16,147 nt of DNA from Bacillota bacterium (GCA_023413275.1 JAEZPX010000192.1:1-16147), one strand, 5' to 3'. Shown: positions 1 through 8,316, numbered from the stretch's first letter. A program made the numbers and translations. The notes: generated from the letters alone by a model not told the origin.

Positions 1-218
1 CCATGATACTTTTTTTTATATTGAATAAAATTCTGAATCAAAAAGCAACTACCTAAAAATGTGCAGATTAATAGACTATATAAAATGGGTTCTAAGTCAA
101 TTCTATATTCCAATGCTATAAAAATAAAAACAGCAGCAAAAACAAGAAAAAGACCCATATTAATTAGACGGTCCATAATCCATTTCCCAAACAGTTTTCC
201 AGTTGATAAATGTTCCAT
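1..218 (-). CDS. Sensor histidine kinase, BceS-like, N-terminal part only
   Basis: This is the first 72 codons of a gene that runs off the left edge. The start is fixed by a GGAGGA site at 228-233, 9 bases before the ATG and overlapping the stop of the response regulator upstream, so the two are translationally coupled. The peptide begins MEHLSTGKLFGKWIMDRLIN and then shows two hydrophobic helices (about residues 19-34 and 41-60) joined by only a few polar residues, followed by a basic stretch. This layout fits intramembrane-sensing kinases (BceS type), which lack a large outer sensor domain and usually signal with a BceAB-type ABC transporter. The catalytic domains are outside the window, so the kinase call rests on gene order and membrane topology. 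Confidence 0.75.
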   Translation of the reverse strand, partial: MEHLSTGKLFGKWIMDRLINMGLFLVFAAVFIFIALEYRIDLEPILYSLLICTFLGSCFLIQNFIQYKKKYH

Positions 219-223
219 GAAAG

Positions 224-907
224 TTAATCCTCCAACAGATACCCCATGCCCTTTTTTGTAGTAATGAAATCATTGAGCGAAATGCCTTCTAGCTTCTTTC
301 TAAGTCTTGTAAGATTAACTGCCAGCGTATTATCATCAATAAAGCAATCTCCATCCCATAGGTGTTTCATAATTGCTTCTCTGGTAACCGTCTCTCCCTT
401 ATGTTCAAACAATATCTGTAGTATTCTAAGTTCATTCTTTGTGAGTTCTACTTTCTTGCCACTTACCTCCAGTGATGCATTGGATAAGTTTAGTATAGCC
501 CCTTTATGCTCAAGAATATGAGAATTTCCTTGAAAAGAATATGCTCGGCGAATCATTGCCTGAACTTTGGCTGATAGTACGGCTAAATCAAATGGCTTTG
601 CAACAAAATCATCTCCACCCATATTCATTGCCATAATAATATTCATATTGTCACTGGTGGAGGATAAAAAGATAATTGGAATTTTAGAAACCTTTCGGAT
701 TTCAGTACACCAATAATATCCATTATAAAATGGCAATGAAATATCTAATAACACCAAATGCGGTTCAAACATAGCAAATTGAGAAAAAACACCTTCAAAA
801 TCCCAGACAGTTTGAACTTCAAACCCCCACGCAATCAAATGTCTTTGTATCTCTGCAGAAATGATGGAATCGTCTTCAACGACTAATATTTTATATTTCA
901 TTTTCAT
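224..907 (-). CDS. OmpR-family response regulator, BceR-like
   Basis: DNA-binding response regulator of 227 residues, the usual OmpR-family length. The receiver domain (about 1-120) has the acidic pair D12/D13 in VVEDD, the phosphoacceptor D55 in LVLLDISLP, S82/S83 at the switch position and K104 in FVAKPFD. A winged-helix DNA-binding domain follows (about 130-225), with ELTKNELRILQILFEHKGE and NLTRLRKKL. I chose the ATG at 907 because AAGGA lies 9-13 bases before it; an upstream ATG at 934 adds nine residues that do not fit the family and has no good ribosome site. It is co-transcribed with the kinase at 1-218. BceR-type regulators normally activate a peptide-antibiotic resistance ABC transporter; none is visible here and it may lie left of the window. 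Confidence 0.93.
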   Translation of the reverse strand: MKMKYKILVVEDDSIISAEIQRHLIAWGFEVQTVWDFEGVFSQFAMFEPHLVLLDISLPFYNGYYWCTEIRKVSKIPIIFLSSTSDNMNIIMAMNMGGDDFVAKPFDLAVLSAKVQAMIRRAYSFQGNSHILEHKGAILNLSNASLEVSGKKVELTKNELRILQILFEHKGETVTREAIMKHLWDGDCFIDDNTLAVNLTRLRKKLEGISLNDFITTKKGMGYLLED

Positions 908-964
908 ACCAACCTGTCCTTTAGCACTTTGCATACTAAAATTTTTTTACATATTCTTCATAAG

Positions 965-993
965 ATTTTATATTATATAAAAATATATTTCAA
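965..993 (-). promoter_or_regulatory. Probable sigma-A promoter of the response regulator operon
   Basis: On the minus strand there is a TTGAAA hexamer (988-993), a 17-base spacer and TAAAAT (965-970), about 60 bases upstream of the chosen start at 907. Both boxes are close to consensus, but the region is very AT-rich, so a chance match is possible. Confidence 0.45.
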
Positions 994-1080
994 CAAGTAT
1001 ACTTCAATTTGATATGATTCTAAGAAAGTTGAAAGAAATAACTGTCAACCTGCCAATAAGGTATTAATTTTCCCACTAAA

Positions 1081-1128
1081 ACTGCTAAGAGCCTGCACCA
1101 GAATGGAGAGCAGGCTCTTACAGTTTTT
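1081..1128 (-). terminator. Intrinsic terminator after the DUF2207 gene, possibly bidirectional
   Basis: The arms TAAGAGCCTGC (1086-1096) and GCAGGCTCTTA (1110-1120) match perfectly over 11 bases. ACTG/CAGT extends the stem beyond a single bulged C. On the minus strand the stem is followed by TTTAGT, on the plus strand by TTTT. It lies about 140 bases downstream of the stop of the minus-strand gene ending at 1267. Confidence 0.75.
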
Positions 1129-1266
1129 CACAGCGGTATATTAAAATCGAGTCATAACTTCGTATGGTTCACTGAAGGATGCTTTCCTTCACCATCGTCT
1201 TATGGCACATAGCCAATATCAGTATTGATTTAAGCAAAAATGCATTCATACATATTTACCATTCTA

Positions 1267-2961
1267 TTATCTTGTTCCACCGCCGGATCCTCCGCCAATG
1301 AAACCTCCGCCTCCTCCAAAAGAGGCAAATCCACCTCCACCTCCACTGCGTTTCTCTTGTTCCCGCTGTTGTTCGGCATGTATCATATTCCGATAAAGCA
1401 AATAGTGATAAGCATACACTGTGGACATGCTTTGTGTGTAATCATTCAGCTGAGGAGAAAGCTCAGGATACAACTCTCTCATTTGCTCCGCTACCTGATC
1501 AGCAATACCAAACAGCATGGCATAGGTGAGAAGCTCTCGCCAAATGGGTATTTCCTTCACACCACGTTCTGCAATCAATGAAAAATCTTCCAGATACCGC
1601 TTAAGTCCCATCATTTCTCCCAATTCTTGTTCCCCTGCCGGTGTTAAATCGGTGAGCTTTGCAGGCATATGCCATCGTTTCAAGCAGTTCTTTTCGCTCA
1701 AATATGTTGTACCTGCATTTTCGCATTTTTTCAAAAAGCTTCGTAGGAACTTGTCATTTTGACTTGCATAGCGCTCCAGCTCTCTTTCTTGTAACACACC
1801 GTCAGAGCCTGCCGCACCTTCCAATATTGTATACAGGTACTCGTCATGCTCGTTCATCTTATCTGGCTGCTTTCCCATAAGCCGTAAGTTAACCAATTCT
1901 CTTGTTTTGCCCATAAAGCCAACTTCCTGTGTTTCCTCCGGTGAGAGGCATCCCAACTGAATCAATCGAAGCATACCCGTTGCTATAATTGCCCCCTCTT
2001 CACACATGTCGAACATTTTTCCCAAGGCATAAGTGGCATTGAGATTGCCCTCATTGGGAATATCTCTAAAATAACCAAACTCTTCTGAGAATTTTTTCAA
2101 TCTTTGCGCCGCTCTTTTCTTTTTTATCCTGAGCATCCAGAAAATCACCCCTAAGGGCACTACTAAAGAGAGTAGCATTGTTACCATTGCCGTAATGATT
2201 GATACATCACTGCCTTCTGAGCCAATATTATCATAATCACTGCCTTCAAAAGCAATTTTCTTTACCTCTTCAAAAGTGCCCTCCTCTTGTCGAGAGGGTG
2301 TCAGAATACCTTTATTCAAAGCAAACATAACCGTTACATGGTTTTCTTTAGAGATAGGATTGTTTGTAAAGGCAAGGATACTTCCATTCTCAAAACCTAC
2401 CTGTCCCGGGAATCCAAACCCCCAAACAGCGGCATTTTCATCTGAGATAGGGGTGCCGTCAGCAAGTAGTATCTCAACCTTCACATCCGTAGGTGTGGTA
2501 TTCATTCCATCGTTTACGAAGCGGAAGTTTACACCGTCCATATCAGAATATCCACCCACAACATTATCCAGTTTATATTCAATGGTATAGCTGTTTTGAC
2601 CATATTGGCTGATACCGAAACAGATTTCATAACCACTATCCGTAGGATGAATTCCACACTTTCTCGCCTTTTCTTCAAAGCTCCAATTGATGTTCCAATC
2701 ATTCACTGTCTCATATCTTCCATTTTCATCTGAAACTACAAGGTTATGAATGGTCAGGAATTCAGGGGCTTTCATAGGAATGTAAACTTCCGTGCCCTCA
2801 TTAAAGCGTCCTTCCCATTTCTGCGTAATATTCATAGAACCATCTTCTTGAATGACAGCCTGAATATCTATGGTATTCACTTGATTTGCACCAAAAACGA
2901 GAAACTGAGGTACAAATAGCAAAGCGACACATAAAATTATACTGCTTACTTTTTTTACCAT
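1267..2961 (-). CDS. DUF2207-family membrane protein with glycine-rich tail
   Basis: A 564-residue membrane protein of the DUF2207 family. It starts with a signal peptide (about 1-25, VSSIILCVALLFVPQF). Next comes a strand-rich outer domain (about 27-225) with phrases such as VIQEDGSMNITQKWEGRF and VNFRFVNDGM that are typical of the family. There is one membrane helix near 253-277, a basic stop-transfer (RIKKKRAAQRLKK), a cytoplasmic region and a glycine-rich C-terminus (GGGGGF repeats). Its biochemical function is not established. The ATG at 2961 is preferred because GAGG lies 6 bases before it; a second ATG at 2973 overlaps the lemA stop (ATGA) but lacks a ribosome site. LemA and DUF2207 genes are often paired, which supports a joint envelope role. 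Confidence 0.9.
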   Translation of the reverse strand: MVKKVSSIILCVALLFVPQFLVFGANQVNTIDIQAVIQEDGSMNITQKWEGRFNEGTEVYIPMKAPEFLTIHNLVVSDENGRYETVNDWNINWSFEEKARKCGIHPTDSGYEICFGISQYGQNSYTIEYKLDNVVGGYSDMDGVNFRFVNDGMNTTPTDVKVEILLADGTPISDENAAVWGFGFPGQVGFENGSILAFTNNPISKENHVTVMFALNKGILTPSRQEEGTFEEVKKIAFEGSDYDNIGSEGSDVSIITAMVTMLLSLVVPLGVIFWMLRIKKKRAAQRLKKFSEEFGYFRDIPNEGNLNATYALGKMFDMCEEGAIIATGMLRLIQLGCLSPEETQEVGFMGKTRELVNLRLMGKQPDKMNEHDEYLYTILEGAAGSDGVLQERELERYASQNDKFLRSFLKKCENAGTTYLSEKNCLKRWHMPAKLTDLTPAGEQELGEMMGLKRYLEDFSLIAERGVKEIPIWRELLTYAMLFGIADQVAEQMRELYPELSPQLNDYTQSMSTVYAYHYLLYRNMIHAEQQREQEKRSGGGGGFASFGGGGGFIGGGSGGGTR

Positions 2962-2969
2962 GGTACACC

Positions 2970-3524
2970 TCATTTCATGCTTGGCATATTCGCTTTATCA
3001 GCCTGCTCCACAAGATATTCTCTCTGGCGAAAGCCCAGCATTGAAGCAATGAGAGAAGCCGGGAACATACGGATTTGACGGTTTAACTTTGTCACACTAT
3101 CGTTATAAATCAAACGGCTTGTACGCACCATGTTTTCAAAGGTTTGCACAGCATCCATGGTTTTGATATAGGTCTCATTTGCTTTCAATTCAGGATACCG
3201 CTCTGCCACCATAGCAATCCTGCCTAATGCTTCAGAAATAATACCTTCTTGACGTTGCACATCATCGGGAGTAGAATTCGCCGTAATCACACTTCTTCTT
3301 GCCTGAATGGTTTCAATGATTGTTTCACTTTCATGCTTAGCATAGCCCTTTGTCAAATCCAAAAGAGCCGTCAGCGCATCAAAGCGGCTTGAAAGCTGAA
3401 CTCCAATCTGACTCATAGCATTGTTGATATTCTCATCAAGTACTACCAGCTTGCGCTGGGTTGAGACAATCCATAAAATAAGTACCCCGATGATTACGAT
3501 TATTGTAATGAGAGTTGGTAACAT
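2970..3524 (-). CDS. lemA: LemA family protein
   Basis: A 184-residue LemA protein of normal family length. It has an N-terminal membrane helix (about 4-21, TLITIIVIIGVLILWIV) followed by a long helical cytoplasmic or exposed part. Family hallmarks are ENINNAMSQIGVQLSSRFDA, LLDLTKGYAKHE, the arginine-rich ETIIETIQARR and a C-terminal RQIRMFPASLIASMLGF. The start follows AAGGAGG with a 9-base spacer. Its stop overlaps an ATG of the DUF2207 gene. LemA is conserved in bacteria but its molecular role is unclear; in some species it is linked to envelope or antigen presentation functions. Confidence 0.96.
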   Translation of the reverse strand: MLPTLITIIVIIGVLILWIVSTQRKLVVLDENINNAMSQIGVQLSSRFDALTALLDLTKGYAKHESETIIETIQARRSVITANSTPDDVQRQEGIISEALGRIAMVAERYPELKANETYIKTMDAVQTFENMVRTSRLIYNDSVTKLNRQIRMFPASLIASMLGFRQREYLVEQADKANMPSMK

Positions 3525-3546
3525 AATGTGATTCCTCCTTGTTTAT

Positions 3547-3584
3547 GAATGGACAGACAAGCTTTTTTTCTCTGCCAGCCATTC
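3547..3584 (-). other. Hairpin in the lemA leader
   Basis: On the minus strand GAATGG pairs with CCATTC and CAGA with TCTG, around an A-rich loop. The hairpin ends about 10 bases before the AAGGAGG of lemA. It could affect initiation or mRNA stability. It has no following T-run, so it is not a terminator. Confidence 0.35.
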
Positions 3585-3608
3585 TTCTTATTTGCTTTTA
3601 CTCCCTAT

Positions 3609-3688
3609 CAGATGCTTTCGAGTTAAAATTTACTTCAAGGGAATACTTCCCTAATAATAAGTAAAGATAAAGTAATGAAAAGCATCTG
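3609..3688. repeat. Nested inverted repeat upstream of lemA
   Basis: The outer arms CAGATGCTTT (3609-3618) and AAAGCATCTG (3679-3688) match perfectly over 10 bases, 60 bases apart. Inside them lies AGGGAA-tac-TTCCCT (3638-3652), a perfect 6-base hairpin. The nesting suggests a folded RNA in the untranslated leader of lemA, or an operator region. No known riboswitch consensus is recognised. Confidence 0.45.
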
Positions 3689-3815
3689 CAATTTCTGTTT
3701 CTATAATATCATCTTTAGTATCCCATGAAAACAAAAGAATACTCTAATTCAAAATTAACTTTCCCAGCTTTGTAGACGAAAAATACGTTGCCCTCAAGTA
3801 TCCTATCGTATTTGA

Positions 3816-4233
3816 TTTCACCCGAATAACTCTTCCGGGCTTATTCCAAATGCACAATTCACGTTAAAAGAACTTAAAAAAAGAGGGAAGAAGATTTACT
3901 CCGCTTCCAATGGAATATATACCACTCAGCTTAAGCGTCTAAAAAATGCAGGCATTATTGACTTATTTGTCGGACATTTTATTTCTGACAGAATAAAATA
4001 TGAAAAACCATCACCATGTTTTTTTTGAATACTGTATCAAAAACATAGAAATGGTTTCTAATCATTCCATACTAATGGTAGGTGATAGCCCTACTTCTGA
4101 TATAATAGGTGCAAAGAATGCGGGAATCGACTCTTGTTTCTATCAGCATAACAAAGATGTTACATGTAACAATGCTACATATACTATTAGCGACATTGCT
4201 CAGCTTTTAGATATTGTTACATTTTCAACTTAA
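3816..4233 (+). pseudogene. Broken HAD-superfamily hydrolase (YjjG-like)
   Basis: The frame at 3816-4026 reads LKELKKRGKKIYSASNG, RLKNAGIIDLF and ISDRIKYEKPSP. After a run of eight T (4019-4026) the match continues in another frame with FFEYCIKNIEMV, ILMVGDSPTSDIIGAKNAGID and a C-terminus ending at 4233. These are HAD motif II (S in SASNG), motif III (K in YEKP) and motif IV (GDSPTSD), in the order found in pyrimidine 5'-nucleotidase/YjjG-like phosphatases. Seven T would restore one frame. The N-terminal third, including motif I (DxDxT), is missing, and an in-frame TGA lies at 3813-3815. It is therefore truncated and frameshifted. The ATG at 4000 is only an out-of-frame start within the remnant. 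Confidence 0.8.
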
Positions 4234-4244
4234 TGCCTTGGGTC

Positions 4245-4280
4245 AAAAAAAGTTTCAGCCGATTATTAATCAGGCAAACT
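4245..4280 (-). terminator. Intrinsic terminator of the marR-ABC exporter operon
   Basis: On the minus strand AGTTT-GCC-t-GATT-aat-AATC-GGC-tg-AAACT forms a 12-pair stem with two small bulges (4251-4280). Six further T follow (4245-4250). The stem begins inside the final codons of the exporter gene and includes its TGA stop. An A-run faces the plus strand, so it is directional. Confidence 0.8.
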
Positions 4281-6105
4281 GGCTATTGTAAAGTTCAGCA
4301 TAAGGGCCGTTTGCTTTTAATAATGTGCTATGATTGCCCTGTTCTATGATATTACCGTTTTGCATATGCAAAATCAAATCGGCATCAACAATTGTAGAAA
4401 GACGATGAGCGATTACAAAGCTAGTGCGTTTTTTCATCAGTTTACCCATGGCTTTTCCAATCTCAATTTCTGTGCGAGTATCAACACTGGAAGTGGCTTC
4501 ATCAAGGATTAACACAGCTGGATTGCACAGAAAAACTCTGGCTATGGTTAAAAGCTGACGCTGTCCAATGGATAAATTCTCCCCATCATTGCTGAGAACA
4601 GTATCATATCCATGAGGCATCGTGCGGACAAAGAAATCAACTCGCGCCGCTTTTGCCGCCGCTATTATTTCTTCCCTTGTGGCATCTGGTTTGCCATAAG
4701 CAATATTCTCTGCAATGGTTCCCTCAAACAGCCACGTATCCTGCAGTACCATGCCAAAATTATTCCGCAGATTTCCATGGGTCAGCGTGTGAATATCCTT
4801 TCCATCCAACAGAATCTGCCCACTATTTAATTCATAAAACCGCATCAGAAGATTTATAAGCGTTGTCTTCCCTGCCCCTGTACTTCCCACAATGGCAATC
4901 TTCTGTCCCGGCTTTGCCGAAAAGCTTACGTCCTGCATTAATATTTTTTCAGGGGAATAGCCAAAACGTACATGGCAAAAATCCACATATCCCTCAGCTC
5001 GTTCAATTGTTTCGGGGGAAACTGGCTCAGATGTAATTTCTTCCTCATCAAGGAGGGAATAAACTCGCTCCAAAGATGCCAATGAGGACTGCATGGAGTT
5101 CACCATAAAAGCAAGTTCTGTCAATGGCTCCGCCGATTGATTCACGTATTGGAAAAACGCCTGAAACACACCGATGGTCATAGTCCCATTCAAAAGCATA
5201 TTTCCTCCAATGACTGCAATGGCAATTTGACCTAAACGGTTGATGAAACGAATGCCAGGATTAATGGCGTTTATCATAAAATCCGCTTTTTGAGAAGCCT
5301 CCGCCAAATCCTGCGTTGCCTGATGCATACGCCGAGAACTGTTCTGTTCCTGATTGAATGCTTTGATAATCATGCGACCACTGAAGTTTTCTTCTACCAG
5401 TGCAGTTACCTCACTGACACATTCTTGACGCTTTAATGCGGATTTCAAGGTTTTCGCAGAAACCGCCCTTGTCACCAGCAAAGAAATTCCCATAAACAGC
5501 AAAAATACCACTGTTAGTAAAATATTAAAACGAAACATCATAATCAGCGAACCAATAATCATACCTAAAGTAGTAAAAAGCTTTAGTATACCAGTCTGGA
5601 AAGCTTCAGACATTTTATCTAAATCGTTTGTCATTCGGCTTAAAATGGCTCCCGGTTTATTCCGGTCAAAGTAAGACAAAGGCAGTCTATTAAGCTTAGC
5701 GCTGATTTCGTTACGCAAGCGAAAACTCAAATTTTCCGCAAAACTTGCCATAAGAAAGGACTGAAGGAAGTAAAAAAAGCCTGTTACTAGGTAGATAATA
5801 AGTAAAAAGAAAATGTTGCGGCCTCCATCTGCCCACGTAATAGAAAACAACATGTCATTGGTAAAGGCTTCCTTGATTTTGCCCCACATGAAATCCACGA
5901 TATAAGCGCTATACAAGGGTGCAACAACGGAAAGGAAGGTATAAAATACAACGGAAACCAGAACGACTCCCAACCGCTTATGCTGATCATTCACAGACTT
6001 CCACAGTCGTTTTATTGTGTTTTTTGCATCGTCAGGGGCGGCAACATCAAAGAATTCATGATCCATATCATTCTGCGCGCCTTCATCCATTTCAAATTCA
6101 GCCAC
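4270..6105 (-). CDS. ABC exporter half-transporter B (canonical ATP site)
   Basis: A 611-residue type IV ABC exporter half: an acidic N-terminal extension (1-30), about six membrane helices (about 45-330) and a nucleotide-binding domain (about 375-605). Motifs are Walker A GSTGAGKT (407-414), Q455, signature LSIGQ (511-515, not LSGGQ), Walker B with catalytic E536 in LILDEATSSVD, and the switch H567. The start codon is GTG, 6 bases after GGAGAGG, and it overlaps the end of subunit A by 8 bases (GTGGCTGA). The partner has complementary defects, so the two form an obligate heterodimer of the BmrCD/TM287-288 kind. The likely role is export of drugs, peptides or lipids; the substrate cannot be read from sequence. 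Confidence 0.95.
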   Translation of the reverse strand: MAEFEMDEGAQNDMDHEFFDVAAPDDAKNTIKRLWKSVNDQHKRLGVVLVSVVFYTFLSVVAPLYSAYIVDFMWGKIKEAFTNDMLFSITWADGGRNIFFLLIIYLVTGFFYFLQSFLMASFAENLSFRLRNEISAKLNRLPLSYFDRNKPGAILSRMTNDLDKMSEAFQTGILKLFTTLGMIIGSLIMMFRFNILLTVVFLLFMGISLLVTRAVSAKTLKSALKRQECVSEVTALVEENFSGRMIIKAFNQEQNSSRRMHQATQDLAEASQKADFMINAINPGIRFINRLGQIAIAVIGGNMLLNGTMTIGVFQAFFQYVNQSAEPLTELAFMVNSMQSSLASLERVYSLLDEEEITSEPVSPETIERAEGYVDFCHVRFGYSPEKILMQDVSFSAKPGQKIAIVGSTGAGKTTLINLLMRFYELNSGQILLDGKDIHTLTHGNLRNNFGMVLQDTWLFEGTIAENIAYGKPDATREEIIAAAKAARVDFFVRTMPHGYDTVLSNDGENLSIGQRQLLTIARVFLCNPAVLILDEATSSVDTRTEIEIGKAMGKLMKKRTSFVIAHRLSTIVDADLILHMQNGNIIEQGNHSTLLKANGPYAELYNSQFA

Positions 6106-7828
6106 GGTCTTCCTCTCCTTTCATTTGAGATTTTGCAATGTCTTGGTACACGAGGCATTGTTTCATCAACGTTTGATGTGTACCTATTCCTGCAATTTTC
6201 CCATCTTCTAATACAATAATTTGATCCGCATTCATAATTGTGCTGATACGTTGTGCAATAATTAAAACAGCTGAATCCTTTGTTTGTTTTTTTAATGCTT
6301 TCCGAAGTGCCGCATCTGTCTTAAAGTCAAGGGCTGAAAAGCTATCGTCAAAGACATACAAGTCTGCTTTTTTCATTAGGGCACGGGCAATGGAAAGCCT
6401 TTGTTTTTGTCCGCCGGAAAAATTTGTACCTCCTTGGGCCACGTGGGCCTTAAGTCCATCTGGCAGCTCAAATACAAATTCTGACTGGGCTACCGAAAGA
6501 ATATGACGCATTTCATCCTCAGAAGCATTCTTGTACCCATACTCAAGATTATGTGCAATGGTACCGGAAAAAAGCCATGCTTTCTGGGTCACATAAGAAA
6601 TATGTTCGCGCAGATGAGACTGTTCCATATCCCGAATGTCCCTATCATTCAGTTTAATGGAACCCTGTGAAACATCGTGAAAACGCAGAATCAGTTTTGC
6701 AATGGTGGATTTTCCACTACCTGTACTTCCAATAATTGCAGTGGTCTGTCCGCGCTTGCATATAAAACTCAGTTGACTCAACGTATTTTCAACCCCATCA
6801 GAAAAGCAGAAGCTGACATTTTCAAAACGAATAACGTCCTCACATGCCCTTATGATTGGTTCCGATGCGTTACCATCTTTTATTTCAGGCTCTAAGTCAA
6901 GGACTTCCTGAATTCTACCAATACAAACAAGGGCTCTTGGAAGCATAACCATCACCATCTGAGCCATGATGAGATAAAACAATATCAGGATGGCATACTC
7001 ACTCAGTGCTATAATATCACCAATTTTCATGAATCCTGCCCCTGTTCGATTACCTCCCACGTAAAGTATTCCGACGATTATAAGATTGATTATCAACAAT
7101 GCTGTGCTTTCCAATCCCGCAAACAAACGATTTACTTTAACAGAAACATCTCTGTAGCTTCCAAAGACCCCGCTCATCCTGTTTTCCTCAAAGGACTCTT
7201 TATTAAAAGCACGTATTACTCGAACGCCAGTGATGTTTTCTCTGATCACAATATTCATGCGATCAAGAAATCTCTGCAAGCGGCGAAAAAGGGGTGCAGC
7301 CTTTTTTATTACACACACTGCCATAATGAGAATAGCAAGGGTCACTCCTGACAAAATCCATCCCATCATCAAATCAATACGAAAGGCCATTACAATCCCC
7401 AGGATACAAACAACGGGCACAGGCAAAATCATCTGTACCACCATAATCACTGACTGCTGAACAACATTCACATCATTTAGTGTTCGAGTAATCATGGAAC
7501 CTGTTCCAAACCGCTCCATATCTGACGAGGAAAAGCTCAGTGATTTATCATAGAGAGCGTTGCGCATATCCCGCCCGAGCTTTGCAGAAAGGCTAGCGCT
7601 TAGATAACTTCCAGCTAAAGCGCCAAAGCTAGTCAAAAGAGAAACAGCAATCATAAATAATCCTTGCCTAAGGATATAGTCCAGACTTCCGCCGCCAATT
7701 CCATGGTTAATAATATCAGCTGTAATGGTTGGAATCAGCAGACCACCAGCCACATCCAGCACCATCACGAGTATTACAAAAACCATTAGCTTTCCATATG
7801 GTTTCACAAATTTTATAATTGGTTTCAT
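6098..7828 (-). CDS. ABC exporter half-transporter A (degenerate ATP site)
   Basis: A 576-residue ABC exporter half with an N-terminal membrane domain (about 10-300) and a nucleotide-binding domain (about 330-570). Walker A GSTGSGKS (367-374), Q415 and signature FSGGQ (470-474) are intact. However, the residue after the Walker B aspartate is D495 (VFDDSFSALD) instead of the catalytic glutamate, and the switch histidine is Q526 (IIAQRIST). These are the usual signs of the non-hydrolysing site in heterodimeric exporters. I prefer the ATG at 7828, 8 bases after GGAG; the ATG at 7834 overlaps the marR stop but leaves only 2 bases after GGAG. It lies between marR and subunit B, with coupled translation on both sides. 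Confidence 0.94.
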   Translation of the reverse strand: MKPIIKFVKPYGKLMVFVILVMVLDVAGGLLIPTITADIINHGIGGGSLDYILRQGLFMIAVSLLTSFGALAGSYLSASLSAKLGRDMRNALYDKSLSFSSSDMERFGTGSMITRTLNDVNVVQQSVIMVVQMILPVPVVCILGIVMAFRIDLMMGWILSGVTLAILIMAVCVIKKAAPLFRRLQRFLDRMNIVIRENITGVRVIRAFNKESFEENRMSGVFGSYRDVSVKVNRLFAGLESTALLIINLIIVGILYVGGNRTGAGFMKIGDIIALSEYAILILFYLIMAQMVMVMLPRALVCIGRIQEVLDLEPEIKDGNASEPIIRACEDVIRFENVSFCFSDGVENTLSQLSFICKRGQTTAIIGSTGSGKSTIAKLILRFHDVSQGSIKLNDRDIRDMEQSHLREHISYVTQKAWLFSGTIAHNLEYGYKNASEDEMRHILSVAQSEFVFELPDGLKAHVAQGGTNFSGGQKQRLSIARALMKKADLYVFDDSFSALDFKTDAALRKALKKQTKDSAVLIIAQRISTIMNADQIIVLEDGKIAGIGTHQTLMKQCLVYQDIAKSQMKGEEDRG

Positions 7829-7830
7829 TG

Positions 7831-8283
7831 TCATTTCTCCATCAAAGCCGCCTTAATCTCTTCCTCCAACAGTTCACACTGTTTCAGGGACAAGGCAAAA
7901 AATTGATTCCTTTCATCTTCCGACATCTTATAAAAAATACGATTCTCCAGTTCAAAAAACGGATAAATCACCCGCTGGCAAAATTCCAAGCCTTGCTCCG
8001 TCAGCCGCAAAGCCTTATTATTTCGTGCTTTCGTAAGCTTTTCTAAAAAAACATAACCTGATATTACTAAGGAGCTGACAGCAGAATTCACACTTTGCCT
8101 AGGAATATGCCATAAATCTGCAATCTGATTTTGCGTGTAAATTTCGTCCTCACCACAAATGGTATAGAGAATCCAAAAAGCAGTATCGGAGAGGCCATAA
8201 TAAGAAGCATATTCATGGTATAAATCTCCCTGTTTTCTGTAAAGCCGGTCTAACGCTGTACTAATTTCTTTCACCTTATCCAT
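7831..8283 (-). CDS. MarR-family transcriptional regulator
   Basis: A 150-residue winged-helix regulator of normal MarR length. The core reads GLSDTAFWILYTIC, then the helix-turn-helix YTQNQIADLWHIPRQSVNSAVSSL, then the wing with LTKARNNKALRLTEQG. Helices at both ends (1-30 and 110-150) would form the dimer interface. The start has AGGAGG 6 bases upstream. It is the first gene of the exporter operon, and its stop lies 2 bases from the next start. The two palindromes in its own promoter make it a likely autorepressor released by a substrate of the exporter; that release is inference from the family. Confidence 0.94.
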   Translation of the reverse strand: MDKVKEISTALDRLYRKQGDLYHEYASYYGLSDTAFWILYTICGEDEIYTQNQIADLWHIPRQSVNSAVSSLVISGYVFLEKLTKARNNKALRLTEQGLEFCQRVIYPFFELENRIFYKMSEDERNQFFALSLKQCELLEEEIKAALMEK

Positions 8284-8297
8284 AGAATGCCTCCTCT

Positions 8298-8315
8298 AAA
8301 TCTGATTTCGGATTT
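8298..8315. promoter_or_regulatory. Probable MarR operator 2
   Basis: AAATCTGA-TT-TCGGATTT is an inverted repeat of 8-base arms with one mismatch. It lies just downstream of the -10 box of the marR promoter, over the expected transcription start. It shares the half-site TCGGAT with operator 1, with centres 24 bases apart. Confidence 0.65.
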
Positions 8316-8316
8316 A

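Larger units (their letters stand above)
908..1266. other. Intergenic stretch between two minus-strand operons
   Basis: This gap of about 360 bases holds the probable promoter at 965-993 and the hairpin at 1081-1124. The remainder is AT-rich. A small hairpin, GAAGGA...TCCTTC, occurs around 1174-1190. No convincing open frame was found. Confidence 0.6.

Noticed and set aside
1240..1581. Plus-strand ORF of 113 codons opposite the DUF2207 gene
   Set aside because: It is the antisense of the glycine-rich coding end, with serine-rich low-complexity translation and no ribosome site.
3750..3868. Open frame reading through VALKYPIVFDFTRITLPG before the HAD remnant
   Set aside because: It is about 38 codons, with no start and no recognisable family. 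It may be decayed sequence from the same lost gene but cannot be assigned.
4000..4233. Plus-strand ORF starting MKNHHHVFFEYC
   Set aside because: The first residues are out of frame with the HAD match, which continues upstream as KYEKPSP in another frame. It is part of a broken gene, not a separate one.
6240..6506. Plus-strand ORF of 88 codons
   Set aside because: It is antisense to the well-supported nucleotide-binding domain of exporter subunit A and has no family signature.
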